From: Paenalicyclobacillus macrosporangiidus
GTDB lineage: Bacteria > Bacillota > Bacilli > Alicyclobacillales > Alicyclobacillaceae
DNA: 64,000 nt
Assembly: GCF_900116805.1 (NCBI RefSeq)
Contig: NZ_FPBV01000010.1
Span: forward strand, 1 to 64,000
Reading direction: 5' to 3'
The notes below the pieces were generated by a model. The model saw only the letters and a list, made by a program, of their open reading frames with translations, did no database searches and was not told the DNA's origin. The translations under genes were made by a program, and so were the position numbers. The number at the start of each line of letters is the position of its first letter. Positions within the stretch are counted from its first letter, which is position 1. Shown here piece by piece: positions 35,171-44,352 of the stretch.

Positions 35171-37654
35171 ATGGGGCTCATCAGCGTCATTGCACATGCG
35201 GGCTGGCTCGCTCTGGGCACCATCAGCATCCTGGAATTCTTGCAGATGCGGGGACAATCGGTGGAAGGAATCTGGCGCAAGGTGCTCTGCGCAGCCTACG
35301 AGTGGGTGCCCGCCATTGGACTGGTCATCTGGATATTCCTCATGGACGGCGTGGACTTTGCCGTATTCCCGCTCTACGTCTTGCTGATGATGTCTTTCGG
35401 CCGGCTTTCCCGGACAAGAATCATCAACCTGTTCTTCATCCTGTGTTCGCAGGTCCTGCTGATGTTGGCGTTGCCAGGCGTGCGGGATCGCTGGCTCGAA
35501 TGGGCCTGCAGCCTGGTCGCCCTTCTGTCCTTGATGTGGCATCTGGTCCGCATTCGGATCCGGTTTCATCCCATCCTCGCATTCGGCTTGGTGGCACTCG
35601 TCGCGTTCACCGCGTGGGTCCTGCACCCCGACATCGCCCGGCTGCACTCAGTCGTGGAGATCCTCGTGATCTCGATGGTGTTTCTGTTCTACGTCCATGA
35701 TGCGCGCGTTCGCCGAACGATTCAAAGGGAACGGGAACGCGATCCGCTCACCAACCTGCTGAACCGCAGAGGCGGCGAGGAATGGCTTCGCAGGCAAACG
35801 GGGTCGGAGGGCGTGGCGGTCCTCGTGGATCTGGATGACTTCAAATTCATCAACGACTCCTTCGGCCACGACGCGGGGGACGCGGTCCTCCGGGAGGTGG
35901 CGCGGCGGCTGCAGAGCGCTGCACCGGAGGGATCGGCGTGCATCCGGTGGGGAGGGGACGAATTTCTCATTCTGATTTCGCAACCGTGGTCTTCCGCGTG
36001 GAGGCCGCGCATTGAGCGGATGTACAACGCCGTGACGCAAATCCCCGTTCAACTGCCCGGAGGAACCGAACTGACCATCCTCTGCAGCATGGGCGTGGCA
36101 TGGGGGAGGATGAGCCATCAGCTCATCATCGACGCCGACCGGTGTTTACTGAGTGCCAAACAGACGGGCAAGGACAGGATTGGGTGGGTGGACGCGGACA
36201 CCGCGGTCCGGCAGGTTTGGTCGAACGCCAGCGTGTACCGCTTCGCGCGGGCCTTCGATCAATTGACCCGCCACACCGCGGTGGCGTGCATCGCAACGGA
36301 TGTCCATTACAACATCGTGGATGTCAACCCCGCCTTCGAAGCGTTGAGTGGATACACCCGTGAACAGCTGATTGGTAAAAAGCCGAGCATGCTGGCCGCG
36401 CGTGGAGACTTCAACCGCAGGCGTTACCCTGACATCTGGGCGTCCCTGGAACAGCACGGGCGCTGGGAAGGAAAGCTGTGCAATCAACATCCGGATGGGA
36501 CCGTGTGGTGGGCCGACACGCGGATGTCCGCGGTGCGCGTCGGGGGCGTGGTCGTCGGGTATTGGTCCATTGTTCACAAGGCCGAGGAAGGCACCGTCGA
36601 CGTCGCGGCGAGACTTTCGACCTTCGCCGACCAAAACCGCCTTCCCGTCCTCGTGGTGAACCGGGAGGGGCGGATCAAAGCCGTGAACAGCGCGTTCAGG
36701 GACCTGTATGGCACGAACTTGCACGAATGCGTGGAGAAGAGGGTGGACGACATCCGTTCCGCTGCCATGAAACCCGCCAGCTTGAACGATATCCGCACGA
36801 GTGCGGAACGGATTGGCGTGTGGTTCGGCGTCACGGTCAACGAGGGAATCCACCGGGAAGGCGCGATCCCGGCGGTGAGCGCCATCTTCAAGTGCCCGGT
36901 CGACTCCGGGGTGGTCCAGCCGGGAGAGGACGTTCATGTCGAACTCCAGGTTCCCCTTTCGCGCATCTTACAGGAGTGGGAACAGATCACGGGCAGGTCG
37001 TATTCCATCGAGGCCATCTTTCTCCAAACCCTGGCGAAGGTGGCGGAGTGGGGGGACCCCGACTTGTTGGCTCACGTCACGCGCGTGAGCACCTACGTGC
37101 GTTGGCTCGGCAAGTGGATGGCGGATAACAACCTGCTCACGATGGACCAGGTGGAGACGATTGCGGTCGCGAGCATCACGCATGACATCGGAAAAGTCGC
37201 GATTGCGCGCGAGGTGTTGCTGAAGCCCCATTCTCTGGGGTTGGAGGAGTACGGATACGTGAAGGCGCACGCGTTGATCGGCGAAAACATCCTGCAGACG
37301 GTGTTGGAAAACATGCGCCTGTTCGACGGACGGTCGCGGGCTCTGATTGACTGTGCGCGCGTGATCGCCGGCACTCACCACGAATGGTGGGACGGAAGCG
37401 GTTATCCGCGGGGTCTGCGGGAGACGGCCATTCCGCTGCCGGGGCGGATGGTCGCCGTGGCGGACGTCTTGGACGCGCTGTTGAGCCGACGGCCTTACAA
37501 GCAGCCCTGGCCCAAGGAACGAGTGCGGCGTTACATGCTGGAGCATCGCGGCACGCAATTCGATCCGCAGATCATCGATGTCCTGGACGCCGCATGGGAT
37601 TTCTTGCCGCATCTTCACGAAGGCTCAGAGATGGGGCTTCTGAAGGAGGGATGA
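35171..37654 (+). CDS. Membrane GGDEF-PAS-HD-GYP protein (c-di-GMP cyclase/phosphodiesterase)
   Basis: 827 residues from the ATG at 35171, preceded by GGGAGGGGG. Residues 1-175 are five or six membrane segments. A diguanylate cyclase domain follows with an intact active site GGDEF (261-265). One clear PAS domain (about 355-470, TREQLIGKKPSMLAARGD) and a second weaker one come next. A complete HD-GYP phosphodiesterase has H671-D672 in HDIGK and H736-H737 in HHEWWDGSGYP. Both catalytic halves look active, so the net effect depends on the sensory input. It lies 4 bases from the globin-receptor gene. Confidence 0.92.
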   Translation: MGLISVIAHAGWLALGTISILEFLQMRGQSVEGIWRKVLCAAYEWVPAIGLVIWIFLMDGVDFAVFPLYVLLMMSFGRLSRTRIINLFFILCSQVLLMLALPGVRDRWLEWACSLVALLSLMWHLVRIRIRFHPILAFGLVALVAFTAWVLHPDIARLHSVVEILVISMVFLFYVHDARVRRTIQRERERDPLTNLLNRRGGEEWLRRQTGSEGVAVLVDLDDFKFINDSFGHDAGDAVLREVARRLQSAAPEGSACIRWGGDEFLILISQPWSSAWRPRIERMYNAVTQIPVQLPGGTELTILCSMGVAWGRMSHQLIIDADRCLLSAKQTGKDRIGWVDADTAVRQVWSNASVYRFARAFDQLTRHTAVACIATDVHYNIVDVNPAFEALSGYTREQLIGKKPSMLAARGDFNRRRYPDIWASLEQHGRWEGKLCNQHPDGTVWWADTRMSAVRVGGVVVGYWSIVHKAEEGTVDVAARLSTFADQNRLPVLVVNREGRIKAVNSAFRDLYGTNLHECVEKRVDDIRSAAMKPASLNDIRTSAERIGVWFGVTVNEGIHREGAIPAVSAIFKCPVDSGVVQPGEDVHVELQVPLSRILQEWEQITGRSYSIEAIFLQTLAKVAEWGDPDLLAHVTRVSTYVRWLGKWMADNNLLTMDQVETIAVASITHDIGKVAIAREVLLKPHSLGLEEYGYVKAHALIGENILQTVLENMRLFDGRSRALIDCARVIAGTHHEWWDGSGYPRGLRETAIPLPGRMVAVADVLDALLSRRPYKQPWPKERVRRYMLEHRGTQFDPQIIDVLDAAWDFLPHLHEGSEMGLLKEG

Positions 37655-37658
37655 ATTC

Positions 37659-39380
37659 GTGTCCATGGAGACGAGGATGCCGGAGCCCATTAGCCCGACT
37701 GATGTGCCGGTCCGGGACGAGATGGCGGAGAAGCTGATGTATCTCCAAATTTTTCTCAGGGATTTGGGGCTGAGGCACGAAATTGCTGCCATGATCGCCC
37801 CGTATCTTGAACAGATTGCCAAGCGCCATTACGACGTGCTGGAGCTCTATCCGCACCTGCAACAGATCATCGATGGGCACAGCCGGCGGGATCGGCTGGA
37901 GAAGACGTTCGTGAGATATTTTCGCGATCTGTTTCTCACCGACCTGACGACGGCGGAGTTTTACGAATGGAGAAAGAAAATCGGCAAGCGGCACAGCCGG
38001 ATTCGTGTGACTTCGGAATGGTATGCGGGATCGTACGTGCGCCTGTTTGAATTTCTGATCCCCGTGGCCGTTCAGACCTATCGTCGCAATCCGCGGAAGC
38101 TGGCGGATCTCCTGCTGGCGAGCATTCGGATGGCGCTCCTGGACATGCAGCTCATCTTGGAGGCGTACGAGGAGGCGACTCAATTCCGGGAAACGGAGAA
38201 GGTATCCGAGGTGTTGGAGGCCGTCATCGCCATGGATGCCATCGCACCGGCGAAGGCGTGCGCCTTCACGGTGTCGGAGGAGGCCGAGAGCATCGCCGCC
38301 GCCACGCAGCAGTTGAGTGCCTCCGTACAGGATATGGCTCAGTCTTCGATCCAATTGGCCGAGTACGCGCATCGCGTGCTCGAGGAGGCAAACGAGGGCG
38401 GTCATATGGCGCAGACCGCCATGGAAGGCATTTTACGGCTGAACGATTCTTTTGGGTATCTGCAGACGAAGTTCGGCGCGCTCGAAGAAGCGGCCTCAAG
38501 AATCTCCGGCATGTCCGACGTCATCCGCCGGGTGGCGGATCAAACGCACCTGCTGTCGCTGAACGCTGCCATCGAAGCCGCGCACGCGGGCGAACACGGG
38601 CGCGGATTTCGGGTGGTCGCATCCGAAGTTCGCTCACTCGCCACGCAGACAAAGGAACAGGTGGCGGAGATGGAGAAGGTCGTCAAGCACGTACAAACGG
38701 CGTTCCGGGAAATGGCGGAGGGGATTGCGAAGACCGCGCAAGAGATTCGTCAGCACGTCGAGACGGCGCAGACGGCCAGTGGCGCCCTGCAGTCCGTCAT
38801 CGAGCATATGCACAGGATGAACGACTTCACGGCCAGCGTGGCGGCCAACACCCAGCAACAGGCTGCGGCGACGGAGGACATCGCCCGCCGCACCGCCAAT
38901 GTCCTCGAAAACACCATGGCGATCCGGGAGAAGGTCGACGCCTTGGGGGCGCAAATCTACGAAACGAGCGTCAGGTCAAACGACCTGCGGGAAGGTCTTC
39001 TCGGAAACCTGCACACCCTGGACGACGACGAACGGATCCGTCTTGCGCAGCTCGAGCCCCTGTTGTTGAAGTGGTGGTTGCACAATGCCCGGATGGGATA
39101 CCATGCGGTGGATCCGAGCAGACTGGCCGACCCTCGCCGCTGCCAGCTCGGCCAGTGGCTCGAACGCAGGAGAGAAAGCGGATGTTCTGCCGACCCTTCC
39201 GCATGGCGGACGGCGAAAGCGCTGCATGATCAGCTTCATGAAGTGGCGGCGGAGATCCTCGGGATCTGGGCGAGCCATCCGGAGGCCGACGTCCGCGACC
39301 GGATGGACGCCTTGGACAGGTTATCCCGCGATGTGGTTCAGGCGTTGGAGGCGTTCAGTGCCCGGACGACTTCCGGATGA
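37659..39380 (+). CDS. Soluble globin-coupled chemoreceptor with C-terminal CZB domain
   Basis: 573 residues from a GTG with GGAGGG upstream (an ATG at 37665 also fits). Residues about 20-180 are a HemAT-type protoglobin with proximal His H112 in KIGKRHSRI and the following WYAGSY. The cytoplasmic MCP signalling hairpin follows (VIRRVADQTHLLSLNAAIEA, GFRVVASEVRSLA). The last 110 residues are a zinc-binding CZB domain (CQLGQWLERR, then LHDQLHEVAAEI). There is no membrane segment. It should sense oxygen through heme and perhaps zinc or oxidants through CZB. It is coupled to the c-di-GMP gene upstream. Confidence 0.9.
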   Translation: MSMETRMPEPISPTDVPVRDEMAEKLMYLQIFLRDLGLRHEIAAMIAPYLEQIAKRHYDVLELYPHLQQIIDGHSRRDRLEKTFVRYFRDLFLTDLTTAEFYEWRKKIGKRHSRIRVTSEWYAGSYVRLFEFLIPVAVQTYRRNPRKLADLLLASIRMALLDMQLILEAYEEATQFRETEKVSEVLEAVIAMDAIAPAKACAFTVSEEAESIAAATQQLSASVQDMAQSSIQLAEYAHRVLEEANEGGHMAQTAMEGILRLNDSFGYLQTKFGALEEAASRISGMSDVIRRVADQTHLLSLNAAIEAAHAGEHGRGFRVVASEVRSLATQTKEQVAEMEKVVKHVQTAFREMAEGIAKTAQEIRQHVETAQTASGALQSVIEHMHRMNDFTASVAANTQQQAAATEDIARRTANVLENTMAIREKVDALGAQIYETSVRSNDLREGLLGNLHTLDDDERIRLAQLEPLLLKWWLHNARMGYHAVDPSRLADPRRCQLGQWLERRRESGCSADPSAWRTAKALHDQLHEVAAEILGIWASHPEADVRDRMDALDRLSRDVVQALEAFSARTTSG

Positions 39381-40362
39381 TGACCTCCGGCTGCAGCACG
39401 ATGCTGCGCGGGGACGGCGCAGGTCCTTCGCCGTGTTCAATCCGCTCAATCAACAGTTGCGTGGCGATGGTTCCGAAATTGTACGCGGGCTGACTGGCCA
39501 CCGTGAGAAACGGTTCCACCAGGGAGTATGGATCCACATCGTCAAAGCACACCACGGCCATGTCTTCGGGGACCCGTAGTCCGCGGTGGCGCAGCCCCCG
39601 GATCACCTGCACCGCGAGAAAGTTGTTGGCCGCGAAGATGGCCGTCGGGCGCGGTGTACAGTCGAGCAACTGCTCGACCAGGGTGAAGTCCATGTTGCGC
39701 ATGTACGACGTCTCCTTCACCCATGCCTCCCGAAACGGGATGCCGTGTTCCTCCAGTGCGCGGCGATAACCGTCTCGCCGTTCGCGCGCCGTCGATGTCG
39801 TGAGAAATCCCGTGATCATCGCGATGTCCCGGTGCCCGAGGTCGATGAGGTGTTTCACCAGTTGAAACGCGCCCATGCGGCTGTCTCCTGTGACGACGTC
39901 GGCCTGTACGCCGTCCACCTTGCGGTCGACGAGCACGTACGGGATCTCGAACGAGTCGAGCAGCTCCAGGTTCTTGCGTGATCCGTCTCCGGCCGCCGCG
40001 ATGATCACGCCGTCGACGCGGATGGAGACGCACATCCGAATGTACTCCAGCTCCTTGGCCGGATCCTCGTCGCTGTTGCACAACACGACGCGGAAATCGT
40101 TCTTGCGCGCGGTGTCCTCCGTCCCGCGCGCCACCGTGGTGAAAAACGGGTTGGTGATGTCCGGGACAATCAAGGCGAGGGTGTCCGTGCGCCTGCGCAC
40201 CAGACTTCGGGCAAGGTCATTCGGGACATAATTCAGTTCTTTCATCGCGCGCAGGACGCGCAGGCGTGTCTCTTCCTTCACATGGCCGCTGTGATTGATG
40301 ACCCTCGACACGGTCATGGGGGAGACGCCAGCGAGCCTGGCGACATCGGAGATGTTTGCCAC
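39355..40362 (-). CDS. LacI-family repressor of the sugar operon
   Basis: 335 residues from the GTG at 40362, chosen because GGAGG lies 8 bases upstream and the helix-turn-helix then begins at residue 2 (ANISDVARLAGVSPMTVSRV). A hinge helix and a periplasmic-binding-like ligand domain follow (LALIVPDITNPFFTTVARG, DGVIIAAAGDG). It is divergent from the sugar ABC operon. Two ATGTTA-N4-TAACAT palindromes flank the intergenic region and are its likely operators. Its 3' end overlaps that of the chemoreceptor gene by 26 bases. Confidence 0.92.
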   Translation of the reverse strand: MANISDVARLAGVSPMTVSRVINHSGHVKEETRLRVLRAMKELNYVPNDLARSLVRRRTDTLALIVPDITNPFFTTVARGTEDTARKNDFRVVLCNSDEDPAKELEYIRMCVSIRVDGVIIAAAGDGSRKNLELLDSFEIPYVLVDRKVDGVQADVVTGDSRMGAFQLVKHLIDLGHRDIAMITGFLTTSTARERRDGYRRALEEHGIPFREAWVKETSYMRNMDFTLVEQLLDCTPRPTAIFAANNFLAVQVIRGLRHRGLRVPEDMAVVCFDDVDPYSLVEPFLTVASQPAYNFGTIATQLLIERIEHGEGPAPSPRSIVLQPEVIIRKSSGH

Positions 40363-40405
40363 GACACGAACCTCCACTCGGGAAACACGAGACTTCAAAC
40401 TGGAT

Positions 40406-40421
40406 ATGTTAATGATAACAT
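40406..40421. promoter_or_regulatory. LacI-type operator 1
   Basis: ATGTTA-ATGA-TAACAT, an inverted repeat located 44 bases upstream of the repressor's start codon. It has the same half-sites and spacing as the second copy at 40601, so both are probably bound by the LacI protein. Confidence 0.75.
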
Positions 40422-40560
40422 AAATTCATGCCGGTGGGGCCTTGGGATGATTTCGGGTACGCTGCACGCTCGTACCATCCGGAAGTCCGCATTGCACATG
40501 ACACCGTGAGTTTTCTATCCGCGAGCATCTGAAACATACAACGAAATGTTCAATCAACGC

Positions 40561-40589
40561 TTGAATGTCCATGAGGGTCGTGTTATATC
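40561..40589 (+). promoter_or_regulatory. Candidate promoter of the sugar ABC operon
   Basis: TTGAAT (40561-40566) and TATATC (40584-40589) are 17 bases apart. The expected start site is about 40596, so operator 2 (40601-40616) lies immediately downstream, where a bound repressor would block transcription. Confidence 0.5.
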
Positions 40590-40600
40590 TGAAATCACAA

Positions 40601-40616
40601 ATGTTATCGGTAACAT
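40601..40616. promoter_or_regulatory. LacI-type operator 2
   Basis: ATGTTA-TCGG-TAACAT, an almost perfect palindrome with a central CG as in many LacI-family operators. It is 195 bases from operator 1, a spacing that would allow DNA looping. Confidence 0.78.
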
Positions 40617-40671
40617 GATCGATTCAACGTTCGTCGTCGTGACCGCCCAAATTTGGTGTGGAGGGACGCGG

Positions 40672-42186
40672 ATGAGACCTCTGGTGAAGATGTCCGGGAT
40701 CACGGTCCAGTTCGGTGGCGTGTCCATCCTGCGCCATGCGAATCTGGAGGTGCAGGCGGGCGAAATCCATGCCCTGCTGGGAGAGAACGGGGCCGGCAAA
40801 TCGTCCTTGATGAAAGTGCTCGCCGGGGATTATCCAAAGACGGCGGGGACGATTGAGATCGATGGCGAACGGGTTGAATACAACACCCCGCACGGCGCCA
40901 TCGCGCACGGGATCAGCATGATTCATCAGGAACTCCAATTGGCGCCTCATCTGACGGTGGCTGAAAACGTATTCCTGGGCCGGGAGGTTCCGAGCGGCCG
41001 TCTCGGTTGGCTGCCCAACAAACGGGAGATGCGACAGCGGACAGCGGCGTTCTTACGGGATCTGGCGCCGGACATCGGGCCCGATGAACGGGTCGGTCAA
41101 CTGGGAATCGCCAAGCAACAAATGGTCGCCATCGTGAAAGCGTTGTCGGCGGGCGCCCGCGTCCTGATCATGGACGAGTCCACGACGGCCTTGACCGACG
41201 CGGAGGTCAAGCGGCTGTTTCAGGCGCTGAACGACCTCAAGGCGCGCGGGGTCGCGGTGATCTTCATCACGCACCGCCTGGAAGAGGTCTTGGAGATGGC
41301 GGATCGGGCGACGGTGATGCGCGATGGTGAAACCGTGGCGACCGTGCCGGTGAAAGACGTCGATATGGACCGGTTGATTCAGTTGATGGTGGGGCGGCAA
41401 GTGCACGACGTCTTTCCCAAGGCCAAGACCACCCGGGGGGCGGAGGGGTTGCGGGTGGAGCATTTGACGCGGCACGGCGTGTTGGACGACATCAGCTTCA
41501 CGGCGTACCGCGGCGAGGTGCTCGGCCTGGCCGGGTTGATGGGGGCTGGGAGAACCGAACTTATGCGCGCCATCTTCGGTGCCGATCCGATGGACGGCGG
41601 GCAGGTGTACGTCAACGGGAACCGGGTGTCGATTCGCCATTGCGGCGACGCCATCTCGGCGGGCATCGCCTATCTGACGGAAGACCGGAAAGGCAACGGT
41701 CTGGCCGTCGGGTTGGATGTCACCACCAATCTCACGCTCCCCGTCTTGCACCGGATCGCTCGTTTCGGTGTGCCGAACCTGGGGAAGGCCGAGCAGATCA
41801 CCCGGCAGTACGTGGACGAACTGTCCATCAAGGTCCACCGCTTGACGGACCGCGTCAACATCCTCAGCGGAGGGAATCAACAGAAGATCATGCTGGCCAA
41901 GTGGCTCGCCACGGGCGCTGAGGTGTACCTGCTCGACGAGCCCACCCGAGGCATCGACGTGCAGACGAAGGTGGAAGTCTACGAGCTCATCAATCAACTG
42001 ACGGCGGCCGGAAAGACCGTCATCATGACGTCCTCCTATCTGCCGGAGCTCCTGGCCATGAGCGACCGGTTCATCGTCTTGTGCGAAGGGCGCGTCACCG
42101 CCGAGCTGTCTCGCGAGGAAGCCACGCCCGAGAAACTCATCTACCACGCCTCTCAATATAGAGCCACTCAGACGACAGGGAGATGA
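40672..42186 (+). CDS. Sugar ABC transporter ATP-binding protein, RbsA/MglA-type
   Basis: 504 residues from the ATG at 40672, with GGAGGG upstream. Two ABC domains are present. The first has GENGAGKSS and LGIAKQQMVAIVKAL with MDESTTAL. The second has GLMGAGRTE, LSGGNQQKIMLAKWL and LLDEPTRGIDV. The degenerate first signature and second Walker A are normal for the RbsA class. It powers import by the next two genes. The sugar is probably a pentose or deoxyhexose, as judged from the downstream enzymes. Confidence 0.93.
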   Translation: MRPLVKMSGITVQFGGVSILRHANLEVQAGEIHALLGENGAGKSSLMKVLAGDYPKTAGTIEIDGERVEYNTPHGAIAHGISMIHQELQLAPHLTVAENVFLGREVPSGRLGWLPNKREMRQRTAAFLRDLAPDIGPDERVGQLGIAKQQMVAIVKALSAGARVLIMDESTTALTDAEVKRLFQALNDLKARGVAVIFITHRLEEVLEMADRATVMRDGETVATVPVKDVDMDRLIQLMVGRQVHDVFPKAKTTRGAEGLRVEHLTRHGVLDDISFTAYRGEVLGLAGLMGAGRTELMRAIFGADPMDGGQVYVNGNRVSIRHCGDAISAGIAYLTEDRKGNGLAVGLDVTTNLTLPVLHRIARFGVPNLGKAEQITRQYVDELSIKVHRLTDRVNILSGGNQQKIMLAKWLATGAEVYLLDEPTRGIDVQTKVEVYELINQLTAAGKTVIMTSSYLPELLAMSDRFIVLCEGRVTAELSREEATPEKLIYHASQYRATQTTGR

Positions 42187-42193
42187 TGATGTC

Positions 42194-43183
42194 TTGGAAC
42201 CGCAAGCAGTCACACAACCGGTTCGGGTGAAACCGTATTCACGGACGATCCGCAGAGCCGCCGAACGGCTGGCGCCGTTCCTGTTTCTCATCGTGATTGG
42301 CATCGTGCTGTCGATTCTATCCCCGTACTTCCTGACGGTGCGAAACCTGCTGACCGTCCTGTTGCAGATGAGCATCATCGGCATCATCGCCGTGGGCGAG
42401 ACGTTTGTGATGCTGACCGCCGGCATCGATCTGTCGGTCGGATCCGTCGTGGGCCTGGCCGGGGTGTTGAGCACCCTGCTGATGGTGCAACTGCATTGGC
42501 CCGTCTGGCCGGCCGTGTTCGCCGGGATCCTCGCGGGGGCAGTCGTCGGCTGCCTCAACGGTGTGCTCATCACCACCACCAAATTGCCCCCGTTCATCGC
42601 GACGCTCGGCATGATGAGCGTCGCCCGCGGGTTGGCGTTGATTTTGACCGGCGGCGTCGCCATCTTCAACGTGCCGGAAGGCTTCAATTGGCTGGGGGGC
42701 GGCCACGTGCTCGGCATCCCCGTGCCCGTCTACTTCCTGGCGGCGGTCACCGTGTTCGGGGCGTTTGTCTTGAACCGCACGCTCCTCGGTCAGTATGCGT
42801 TCGCCATTGGCAGCAACCCGGAAACGGCAAGACTGTCGGGCATCCGGATTGCCAAATACCTCGTGTGCATCTACACCATACAAGGGTTGCTTGCGGGCCT
42901 TGGGGGGGTGATTCAAGCATCCCGCATCGTCACCGGACAGCCGACCGCGGGGCTTGGCTACGAGCTCGACGTGATTGCGGCGTGCGTGATTGGCGGAACC
43001 AGCCTGTTTGGCGGGGAGGGCACCGTGCTGGGGGCCATCATCGGCGCAGCGCTGATGGAACTGATCCGCAACGGGGCCGACCTGCTGAACATCTCCGCGT
43101 TCTGGCAGGACGTCATCATCGGCATCATCATCTGGGTGGCGGTGGCCTGGGATGGCTACCGGCGCCGTGTACTCAACCGATAG
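42194..43183 (+). CDS. Sugar ABC transporter permease, RbsC-type
   Basis: 329 residues from a TTG start. Family blocks are ETFVMLTAGIDLSVGSVVGL, LPPFIATLGMMSVARGLA, YAFGSNPETARLSGI-like (here AFAIGSNPETARLSGI) and IGGTSLFGGEGTVLGAIIG. About 8-10 membrane segments are expected. A single permease gene implies a homodimer. GGAG lies 11 bases before the start, which is rather far. Confidence 0.92.
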   Translation: MEPQAVTQPVRVKPYSRTIRRAAERLAPFLFLIVIGIVLSILSPYFLTVRNLLTVLLQMSIIGIIAVGETFVMLTAGIDLSVGSVVGLAGVLSTLLMVQLHWPVWPAVFAGILAGAVVGCLNGVLITTTKLPPFIATLGMMSVARGLALILTGGVAIFNVPEGFNWLGGGHVLGIPVPVYFLAAVTVFGAFVLNRTLLGQYAFAIGSNPETARLSGIRIAKYLVCIYTIQGLLAGLGGVIQASRIVTGQPTAGLGYELDVIAACVIGGTSLFGGEGTVLGAIIGAALMELIRNGADLLNISAFWQDVIIGIIIWVAVAWDGYRRRVLNR

Positions 43184-43228
43184 GGGAGATCGTGACCTTT
43201 CTAATCCAGAACATGGGGGGACGGTTGC

Positions 43229-44251
43229 ATGAAGAGAATGGGCATTGCGATGGCGGCTTTCGCCGTGATAGGGGTGATGACGGGGTGCGGAACGACCTCG
43301 GGATCGCCCTCCAACTCGACGTCCGCCACCAACTCCGGCACCAACGCCACGGCCGTGTCGGGGGGCAAGACGTATCGGATTGCCGTCATTCCCAAGGCGG
43401 TTGGGTTCGACTACTGGGAGACGGTACACGCGGGTGCTGAAGCCGCCGCGAAGGACCTGGGCAACGTCAGCATCGTGTGGAAGGGCACTTCGGCGGAGAC
43501 GGACATCAATGGCCAGATCAGCATGATTGAGGACTTCATCAACCAGCACGTCGATGCGCTGGTGGTGGCCGCCACCGACGCCAAGGCGCTCGTGCCCGTG
43601 CTGCAACAGGCCCAGAAGAGCGGCATCAAGGTGATCACGATTGACTCGGGGACGGATCCCCAGGTGTCGGATTCGTTCGTCGCGACCGACAACGTGCACG
43701 CGGCCGCAGAGGCGGCCGACGAGATGAACAAACTGCTCGGCGGCAAGGGGGATGTCGCGTTGATCCCGTTCGTCCCCGGTGCCTCGACGTCCAACCAGCG
43801 TGAACAAGGGTTCAAGGATGAACTCGGCAAGTACCCGGGTCTTCATTTGGTGGCCACGCAGTATTCCCAGAGCGATTACAACAAAGCGTTGTCGGTGACC
43901 GAAGACATTCTGACCAGTCACCCCAATCTCGCGGGCATCTTCGCCGCGAACGAGCCGGGAGCGCTGGGGGCGGCGCAGGCCGTGAAAGAGCGGGGGCTGC
44001 AGGGGAAGGTCCAGATCATCGGTTTCGACGCGGCGCCCAAGGAAATTCAAGCCCTGCAGGAAGGAACCATCCAGGCCCTGATTGTGCAGAATCCTTACAA
44101 GATTGGGTATGACGGCGTGCAGGAGGCCGTCGCGGACCTGGAGGGGAAGAAGGTGGATCCGCGCGTCGACACCGGTGCCACCGTGGTGACCAAAGACAAC
44201 ATGAACGACCCGGAGATTCAAAAGTTGCTGTATCCGCTCGGCAAGAAATGA
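43229..44251 (+). CDS. Sugar-binding lipoprotein, RbsB-type
   Basis: 340 residues. The signal peptide ends at lipobox VMTGC. A Ser/Thr/Asn linker follows, then a class I periplasmic-binding fold (YRIAVIPKAVGFDYWETVHAG). Sub-domain 2 has EQGFKDELGKYPGLHLVATQ and GIFAANEPGALGAAQAVKERG. It delivers the sugar to the RbsA/RbsC-type transporter. The ligand is not identifiable from sequence alone. Confidence 0.92.
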   Translation: MKRMGIAMAAFAVIGVMTGCGTTSGSPSNSTSATNSGTNATAVSGGKTYRIAVIPKAVGFDYWETVHAGAEAAAKDLGNVSIVWKGTSAETDINGQISMIEDFINQHVDALVVAATDAKALVPVLQQAQKSGIKVITIDSGTDPQVSDSFVATDNVHAAAEAADEMNKLLGGKGDVALIPFVPGASTSNQREQGFKDELGKYPGLHLVATQYSQSDYNKALSVTEDILTSHPNLAGIFAANEPGALGAAQAVKERGLQGKVQIIGFDAAPKEIQALQEGTIQALIVQNPYKIGYDGVQEAVADLEGKKVDPRVDTGATVVTKDNMNDPEIQKLLYPLGKK

Positions 44252-44352
44252 CTCCTTCCAGCGCCTGTGCCTGAGCGCTTTCGACGGGGATCGGGTCGCG
44301 ATGAGAGGTTTTTCAGCCTGCTGAGACACGCAGACCAGTGGAGGCGATCACG

